Position numbers and translations under genes: made by a program
Shown: piece after piece, positions 57,306 to 64,000 of the stretch
Position numbering within the stretch: the stretch's first letter is position 1
How the letters are laid out: the number at the start of each line of letters is the position of its first letter
Notes under the pieces: generated by a model
What the model was told of the DNA's origin: nothing
Seen by the model: only the letters and a program-made list of their open reading frames with translations
The model's database searches: none
NCBI GenBank assembly: GCA_951799425.1
Contig: OX637409.1
Location: 11,752,960 to 11,816,959, forward strand
Reading direction: 5' to 3'
DNA length: 64,000 nucleotides
Source of the DNA: Ilex aquifolium
Taxonomy: Eukaryota > Streptophyta > Magnoliopsida > Aquifoliales > Aquifoliaceae

Positions 57306-57728
57306 ATATCCATCGTCGTCTTCGTTCAATCGGCATCGAAAACACACAATAGACGAGTTGGGGCATTGCCATCACTCAAGATGATTTTTTATTTTTTTAT
57401 TTTTGCACTAAGTGGACGAGTTGGGGCAAAAAAATTCAAACTTTTGATTGTTTACATGTAAGCTTTTCTCTGCTCTATTTGACATGACTATTTTCTTTTG
57501 GATTCTTGTTTGTTTGATTGGGAAATTTGGATAGTTTTTAGCATAAGAAACAAGACATGAGTTTGTGTTTGATACTTCATTTTTTGATTTTTAAACAAAA
57601 AGAATGGGTTTCTTCCACTTATGGAAAGAAAAGAAAAATGGGTGAAGGGTCCTTAAATCCACAAAATGGGTTTGTGGCTATGAGTAATGGGTCATTTTCA
57701 GATTCTCAATTATGAATTTATGATTATA
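57306..57728. other. Old flanking DNA between two element insertions
   Basis: Continuation of the sequence upstream of SelO before the Retand insertion. GACGAGTTGGGGCA occurs twice (near 57352 and 57414). No gene is seen. Confidence 0.6.
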
Positions 57729-60700
57729 TGTGACGCCCCAAATTTCCGGGGGTCCTTTATTAACCGTTGACCATCCGTCAACCCGCGGAAATACTCGTGA
57801 TAGTCGTATAACCCGACACCACGTCACTCACATGCTTTTAATCGGATTTACCATCCACAAGGTCAATTATACCTTCATTTATGTCCATTTATGTCATAGA
57901 AACCAAAGAAAACAAAGCCCAAAAGCATGGCTAAGCATTTTGAGAATTTCAAGTTTTTGGAAAAACCTTCCGGAAGGTAGATATACACCTACCGGAAGGT
58001 CGCTGAAGGAACTGTTACATGAAAAGGATCAATTTCAAGAACTTCCGGAAGGTCGACATCAGTAGCAAAAACCTTCCGGAAGGTCCATTCCAGTAGCCAA
58101 AACCTTCCGGAAGGTTTATTCCAGAAAACAAAACCTTCCGGAAGAACTCGGCAGTCAAAAAGAAACCCAAGGCAAAACCTTCCGGAAGGTTCATTCCAGT
58201 AGACAAGTCCTTCCGGTAGGTTTTACTCCAGTAGCTAAAATCCTCCGGAAGGTTTATTCCAGTGGGCAAAACCTTCCGGAAGGTATTAGCCGTGAACAAG
58301 GCATCCAGGGTTTTTAGCAAAACCTTCCGGAAGGCCGACATACACCTTCTGGTAGGTTTTCAGACTGTGAGCAAAAATAATGGATTTCTTTCCCCTCCAA
58401 ACCATCCTTAAAGCTACCCCATACACTCCAAACTCATCCAACACATGTTTAATGAGATTTTCCATATAATACACAACTCATACGAGCTCTATCACAATTC
58501 ATTCCATATATTTACATCTCAAAATGGAATTCTTACAAAAACTTTACTAAATAACCATAAAAGCCACAAGTCGGCTTTCTTCAACTTTGGGGCTCGAATT
58601 GGGAGCCGTCCGCCGGCGTGAACCCCGCACCTGAAATGTTGTCCCACGAAGGGTGAGCCACGCTCAATAGGATATCCTCCTACAGAGGCTACTCCCCAAC
58701 CTAAGTGCATATGAAATGCGCACATGCAACTAATCAACAAGCATCAACCAATCTAACAAGAATATACACCTCAATGTTAGAAAGCTACCATGCTATACTA
58801 TGTCATGCCATGATATGAGATGGAACTCACTCATGCACCTTGTCCCGAGTCTTCCCCGACTCACACCACACAATGCAAAAGCCAATGTGTATGAACCCGT
58901 CTATTGACGGAAAAACCCTCCCAATGATCGTTTGAGATAAAAGTTATGTCTTTATAAAAAAATCAAATCATTGTTTGAGGCTACCCATTGGATGGGTGTT
59001 TTTATATAACAAAATCTTGTGTCTTCCTGGGCAACGGATTTTGGAATCGCACCGCCGGCTCCGTGGGCCTATCTACACTTTTTGGACTTGCACCGTCGGA
59101 GTGTATGAACCAGTGGTTCCGGGTTTTTCACCCGAGGGAGTGTCTAGCCCTACTTGCTTTACCCGACACAAGTTTTCCTTATGCAATGCAACCGTGCAAC
59201 TCAGTCGGATCTTCGATCCCGACTTTCCCGAGTTCACATACCAACCACCAAGATTTGGTGTTTGATCCGCAACACATGCACACACCCACACTCATGCCTA
59301 TGACCCATGAATGCGATGTCAACTCACCCACACATACTCATGTCTTATAACCATGAATGTGATGTACCCATGTGAATGCAATGTAATGTACCAATTGCAC
59401 TCTAACCACATGTTCGATATGTATGAGTGCCATATGAACAATGTCAAGATAAATCTACATATTCATGGTACTTCATATCATAAGCACATAAATACCATAA
59501 TTCAACACATTATCAATATATAGCAAGCATGCCTATATCAACATTTCATCCAATAACCATTTTCAAACATGTTATCACATAAGCATGCAATTAACATAGC
59601 AAACTCATCAATACATCATTCTAGGCATTTAATCAAGGAAGTGATCTAAGTCATTTCTCTAATTATTTTGTAAGTGTTAAGGCTCTAACACCCTTCTTTT
59701 CCATACCAACATCTCATATAAGCAACTAAGGTGAGGAATAATCCCAAATAGGAAGAATCCTACACGTCATCATGTATCACAAGAAATTACTCTAAGTAAT
59801 TTCTACACCACCATTTCAAGATAGAATATATTGTATCCACTTTCAACATCCATCTAATCATGTCACCAACAACAGGTAAAAGCCCCATTTAATCAAGTCA
59901 CCACCCATAGGTAAGAGTCCTATACAAGGTCTCCTACATCAACCCCTTTTTACATAAACATCATAGCATGAAATAAGCCCAAGACAGCCCATAAGTTTAA
60001 CCCAAAACAGTCCGCAATTTCAGCCTCAAGGCAACCACAATTTCAGTCCCCAAACAACCATAAAAAAAAACAGTCCACTAATTAGCCACAAAACAATCCA
60101 CTAATTAGCCACAAAACGTTCCACTAATTAACCACAAAACAGTCCCCAAATTAAGCTACATAGCAGCCCCGAAATAGGCTATAAACCAGTCCACTATTTC
60201 ATTCACTTCCACAAAGATATACAAGTAACTTCCATATATCAATTGTAAGCTAGAATTTAGCTTAAGTTATTCCTATAATCAATTCTTCATTTCCTTAAAA
60301 ACATACAATTCCAATTGTGAATCACACCACCCAAACATGTTATTCCACTTTCGTTCAAATAACAACTTTTATCCTTTAAGGCATTTCATCAAACGTCATA
60401 TAAGCATAATGTCATGTAACCACAAGGTATAGCCCACACACATCAATTATCATCATCAAACTCATGAAATCATGTCTAGTGATTTCTACATAACTATACC
60501 AAGATAGAATTTATTCTATCCATTTCTTAATATCCACATATCATAATCTCCCAAGAGAATTATAAAGCAACCACCTCTAAATGTCAATTCCATTTAGTAT
60601 TTCACGTAACCAATTTTCCCATATCCATTTTCTACACTTCAAGTTCCTTTATGAAATTTACCCAACAAGTAAATATATACACCCATTTCATACCAACCTT

Positions 60701-61606
60701 GCTTAGCACATTTGGTACCCATTTCCCACACATAAAATGCATTAGTGGTACATTAAACTAGAGAATGTGATTTAAATCATACCAACCATTCTCAATACCC
60801 ATTTCACCCAATTAACCACAATAGGCAAGTGATACATATATATGTACACCTACCCATTCCATATAACCTTCCTAGGTTGGAAATAAACCTAAGTAGGAAG
60901 AAAACCCTACCTCTTGTAGCGTGTAGAATCGCCGTGGGAAGCTCCTAGAACTCAAAGCAAGCTTGAATCCTTCACTTCCAAATTTTCGGCCCTCCAACGT
61001 TCGGTGAAAACCGTCGTTTTTGGTACCCACGCGTAGCCCTCGACGCGTAGAGCAACTCTTGTTCTTGGCCCGAGTCGATTTGAGCGCTAGAACGGAGTAG
61101 ATCGTAGAGAGAAGGTGGAGTTTTCTCTCATTTTCCCTCTCTTCTTTTCTCTCGGCTGAAACCGGCTGAAGTGTGAAGGAGAAGTCTGATTTTTCAGACT
61201 TTAGGCCCCTATTTATATTTTTAGGATACTTGGCCCACAATTGGCCACACGTCCCTTTTAATTCCGGGTCCGTTTTAATCCCGAAACGATTAAATTTCGC
61301 TCCGGTTTGAGTTCAAAATATTTTTATTTTAACTTGCCTCTAATATTTCCCCAAACTTTAAAATTTTATAAAAATTTCGTGTACGGGGTCACCCGAGGCC
61401 CGTTCGTCTCGTAAAACGCGAAAAATCCGACTATCTCGGAATTCAACGAAATTTGACGTGGTAACTAGATTTCGCGAGACGAATCCAACGGTAAAATCCG
61501 TTTCGTCATTCGAGATCTAGAAAAATTCAGTTTTTCAACTAGTCCCGAAGTGGCAATTCACCTATTGCCCTTGTTCGTCAAAGTTTAAATTTTCCGGGGT
61601 TTCACA
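57729..61606 (-). repeat. 3' LTR of element B
   Basis: 3878 bp. Minus strand: TGTGAAACCCCGG at 61606, ..GGGGCGTCACA at 57729. TATA box TATAAATA at 61210-61217, only about 390 bp into the LTR, so most of the LTR is transcribed leader/tail. ORFs inside it are chance. Confidence 0.9.
57966..58362 (+). repeat. CCTTCCGGAAGG palindrome array in LTR B
   Basis: About twelve copies (a few with one change, such as CCTACCGGAAGG) spaced mostly 30-40 bp, often in the frame AAAACCTTCCGGAAGGTTYATTCCAGTAG. It lies near the U5 end of the LTR. The matching part of the 5' LTR begins at 63773. Confidence 0.92.
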
Positions 61607-61620
61607 TTCTTCCCCCCTTA
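61607..61620 (-). other. Polypurine tract of element B
   Basis: Minus TAAGGGGGGAAGAA directly before the LTR start; nearly identical to that of element C (9113-9127). Confidence 0.85.
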
Positions 61621-62398
61621 AAAGAATTTCGTCCCCGAAATTCACACCCACATGCACATTCGACCATATGCATAAATTACAACATTACTGTCTCACTGTC
61701 CCTCATGTATCCGTCTCTCTCCCGGACTAGGTTCTAGACGCAACCAAGTCCGTCCTTAGAGGCACCACATATCCCGTGTACCTCTGTCCCATTTCCGGGA
61801 CTACTAGAATAGGGGGTAAAGTAACCTTCTTTGTAATTTGACAATAGTACCGAAGCATCCCAAGGTGAAGCATTCGGTAGTGAAGTCCTTATTCAAACTA
61901 GAGTTCTCACAATTCTACCCGTGTCATTCTATGAGGAGCCATAGAGTAGACAACATACCGGGGTGTAACTTAACACTGAAGTCTACATCCCAATGTGGAG
62001 GCAAACATTCGTAAGCTCCTAAAACTTAAAACATACACACTCTGAGGTGTAAACAGTGACTCGCTGACGATCACAATCACCGACGACTCAGTGTGCCGTC
62101 AATCCGTCAATCCCAAGGATGACATCAAACCCGACATGTCCACGACCCTAAGGTCCATAGTGAGTAGAGTCCCCGAGATCTCAAACTCACAACCGTCATA
62201 TCTGATCAATGTAGGCCCTAATCCCTAAGGTGGAATTCACCCCTGAGGACTCTTCTAGAGTTATAATATTTAAAACTGTACCATGCACAAAACATGAAAA
62301 ATAACAGTATTTGACACGCTCAAGTCAAATAACATGTGTACCCATAAATAAGGAATAAGTGATGTACCGTGGGTCGCTGCCTGATCTCCCGACTCACT
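61621..62398 (-). pseudogene. Decayed protease and leftover internal sequence of element B
   Basis: Minus-strand frames near 62080-62170 give VDMSGFDVILGIDGLTAH-like residues, the end of a Tekay-type retropepsin (MPGFDVILGMDWLTAH in the family), with stops and a frameshift. The rest is unrecognised. RT and integrase have been deleted between here and the polypurine tract. Confidence 0.55.
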
Positions 62399-63169
62399 CT
62401 ATGGTGCAACATCAAAGACCGTTTCCTGGGTCTCCAATGTTGTCGCTTCAGAGTCTTGTTCCTGGCCTTGGCCCATACCTTGGCTCATCCGGTCTGATTG
62501 CGGAGTCTCCGCACGTGGCGTACTAGGGACTTGCACAACGCTCTGTAGTTGGGACTGATTTCCCTGGTCCTTAGTGGAATAGGGAAGAACAATATGTGCC
62601 TGTGTGAGTCCCACCGACGACTGGGATTGAGAAGTCTCGGAACTCTGTGAGGTTTGCCTCAGGGGGCAATCCTTCTTCCTATGGCCCGGTTGTCGACAAT
62701 AGAAACATGTCTTCTGGCCTCCTTGAAACGTTCCCTTGAATTTCTTCCCTCCTTGGGACAAAAGATTTTGGGTTTGAACCCGCTCCTGTGATCCATACCT
62801 CCGAGGACAATCCCTCCTCTTATGACCCACTTGGCGACAATGATAACATGGCCCCTGCCCCGCTTGGCTGGGAACCCTGAAGTGCCCACTACTTTGGGAG
62901 GTTTGCCCTTGGCCTTGGCCTTGATAGCCGCGGCCCTGCCCCGATGATTCTTGTGGGCTAGATGTCTTTTGCTTTTTCCGTGGCCGTTGATGGCCCATGG
63001 AACTTAAACTCCTTTGGATGGCTTGAGCCCCTTGGTTCAAATTGGCGCTTGCCTGTGCTAGGTTAGCAGCCATCGTACTCACAGCCTCCATATAGGCTTG
63101 TTGGTCCAAAGCCGGTAGTGGTTGGTTGTTCCGTCCACCGCCTAGACGTCCCCTTCCTCTATATGCCAT
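62399..63169 (-). CDS. Gag-derived protein of element B with two zinc knuckles
   Basis: 256 residues, ATG at 63169, one open frame. An Arg/Gly-rich start (MAYRGRGRLGGG), a short helix (about 22-60), a basic patch (RPRKKQK), a Gly/Gln/Ser-rich linker, then CYHCRQVGHKRRDC (about 108-121) and CFYCRQPGHRKKDC (about 155-168), and a Gln/Ser-rich tail. The usual capsid domain between start and knuckles is missing. It should bind nucleic acid; self-assembly is doubtful. It lies about 350 bp downstream of the primer site. Intact coding fits a young or recently active family. Confidence 0.8.
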   Translation of the reverse strand: MAYRGRGRLGGGRNNQPLPALDQQAYMEAVSTMAANLAQASANLNQGAQAIQRSLSSMGHQRPRKKQKTSSPQESSGQGRGYQGQGQGQTSQSSGHFRVPSQAGQGPCYHCRQVGHKRRDCPRRYGSQERVQTQNLLSQGGKKFKGTFQGGQKTCFYCRQPGHRKKDCPLRQTSQSSETSQSQSSVGLTQAHIVLPYSTKDQGNQSQLQSVVQVPSTPRAETPQSDRMSQGMGQGQEQDSEATTLETQETVFDVAP

Positions 63170-63520
63170 CTACACACATGTCAAATAGCAATAGAGTACT
63201 AACTTAATATCCCAAGGTAGGGATCAAGTTCAAAACATTGAGAATTCTCTCATCGTGTCCCTAGTAGAGCGAGTGTCTCACACTAGTAGACATTTAACCC
63301 ATGAACTATCCCGTTCATCCTTTTCCGAACCCCCAAGGTTATGTTTTCTAAACCTAGTGTTCCTCTTTTCCATATACATTTTACCATGTATATAATTTAA
63401 ACATAACACATAATCATGTAGCACATAGTCATGTAACAAATAAAACACATAACATGAATGCACATGGAATGCAATGGTGTAAACCCATTCCCCTCAAGCC
63501 CTAGGTAATCGTATACCTAT

Positions 63521-63535
63521 GCTCTGATACCAAGC
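63521..63535 (-). other. Primer binding site of element B
   Basis: Minus GCTTGGTATCAGAGC, a perfect initiator-tRNA-Met core directly next to the LTR end at 63536. Confidence 0.92.
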
Positions 63536-64000
63536 TGTGACGCCCCAAATTTCCGGGGGTCCTTTATTAACCGTTGACCATCCGTCAACCCGCGGAAATA
63601 CTCGTGATAGTCGTATAACCCGACACCACGTCACTCACATGCTTTTAATCGGATTTACCATCCACAAGGTCAATTATACCTTCATTTATGTCCATTTATG
63701 TCATAGAAACCAAAGAAAACAAAGCCCAAAAGCATGGCTAAGCATTTTGAGAATTTCAAGTTTTTGGAAAAACCTTCCGGAAGGTAGATATACACCTACC
63801 GGAAGGTCGCTGAAGGAACTGTTACATGAAAAGGATCAATTTCAAGAACTTCCGGAAGGTCGACATCAGTAGCAAAAACCTTCCGGAAGGTCCATTCCAG
63901 TAGCCAAAACCTTCCGGAAGGTTCATTCCAGAAAACAAAACCTTCCGGAAGAACTCGGCAGTCAAAAAGAAACCCAAGGCAAAACCTTCCGGAAGGTTCA
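63536..64000 (-). repeat. 5' LTR of element B (partial)
   Basis: The first 465 bp match 57729-58193 with one visible difference; includes the start of the CCTTCCGGAAGG array. The rest lies beyond the window. Confidence 0.92.

Larger units (their letters stand above)
57729..64000 (-). mobile_element. Element B: young gag-only gypsy derivative with 3.9 kb LTRs
   Basis: The 3' LTR is 57729-61606, the internal region only 1929 bp (61607-63535), and the 5' LTR starts at 63536 and leaves the window. The internal part has a primer site, a gag-like ORF with two zinc knuckles, a decayed protease scrap and a polypurine tract; RT and integrase are absent. The first 465 bp of the two LTRs differ at one visible base (T/C at 58109 versus 63922), so insertion is recent. 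This matches the described TR-GAG type of non-autonomous elements. The left TSD candidate is TTATA (57724-57728). Confidence 0.88.

Noticed and set aside
57730..58065. 111-aa ORF, repeated identically at 63537-63872
   Set aside because: It starts at the LTR edge and reads through the palindrome array; it is LTR DNA with no domain.
57966..58362. Regularly spaced repeats resembling a CRISPR array
   Set aside because: A plant nuclear LTR; repeats are 12-bp palindromes with related, not unique, spacers and there are no cas genes.

Overview
This is nuclear DNA of a flowering plant, almost certainly a eudicot. The evidence is a spliced plant-type gene with GT-AG introns surrounded by LTR retrotransposons carrying typical plant lineage marks: dual-RNase H Tat/Retand pol, Athila-type tRNA-Asp primer sites, Tekay/Del-like integrase with chromodomain, and Ty1/copia. 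I cannot place the species. Only one host gene is visible: SELENOO/SelO (protein adenylyltransferase), on the minus strand from 31172 down to 15746 in eight coding exons (1932 nt, 643 aa). The reading phase closes across every junction. Nearly everything else is transposable-element DNA or its remains.

Layout. 1-5275: 5' part of a minus-strand Ty3/gypsy element (A), with a 2.2 kb LTR and a gag broken by an LTR-like insertion. 5276-8257: Athila-like fragments (D) in head-to-head orientation. 8258-10079: truncated Tekay/Del-like element (C). 10080-12540: two Ty1/copia fragments in opposite orientations. 12541-15745: a foldback element, a probable solo LTR and the 3' flank of SelO. 15746-31172: SelO, whose 8.4 kb first intron holds a solo LTR with a perfect target-site duplication (TSD), a decayed copia element, a LINE scrap and a MITE-like element; intron 7 holds a related MITE-like element.

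31466-57305: a three-level nest beginning 293 bp upstream of the SelO start codon. The outermost element is a 13 kb Tat/Retand element (TSD ATATC) with sense gag-pol and two antisense, apparently spliced genes. Inside the second antisense gene sits an 8 kb Athila-like gag-protease element without RT or integrase (E, TSD TTCTC, 38580-51365). Inside that is a 4.8 kb element (F, TSD ATGGG, 41360-46118) whose two long terminal repeats are inverted rather than direct. LTR or arm divergence by eye falls with depth (about 4%, 3% and 2%), as nesting order requires.

57306-57728 is old flanking DNA. 57729-64000 is a very young gag-only element (B) with 3.9 kb LTRs containing an array of CCTTCCGGAAGG palindromes; its 5' LTR runs off the window.

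Most interesting: the inverted-LTR element with an intact TSD; the paired antisense spliced genes in the Retand element; and short CG-centred palindromic motifs placed just upstream of the TATA box in several unrelated LTR families. All boundaries come from reading the sequence; percentages are eye counts, not computed alignments.
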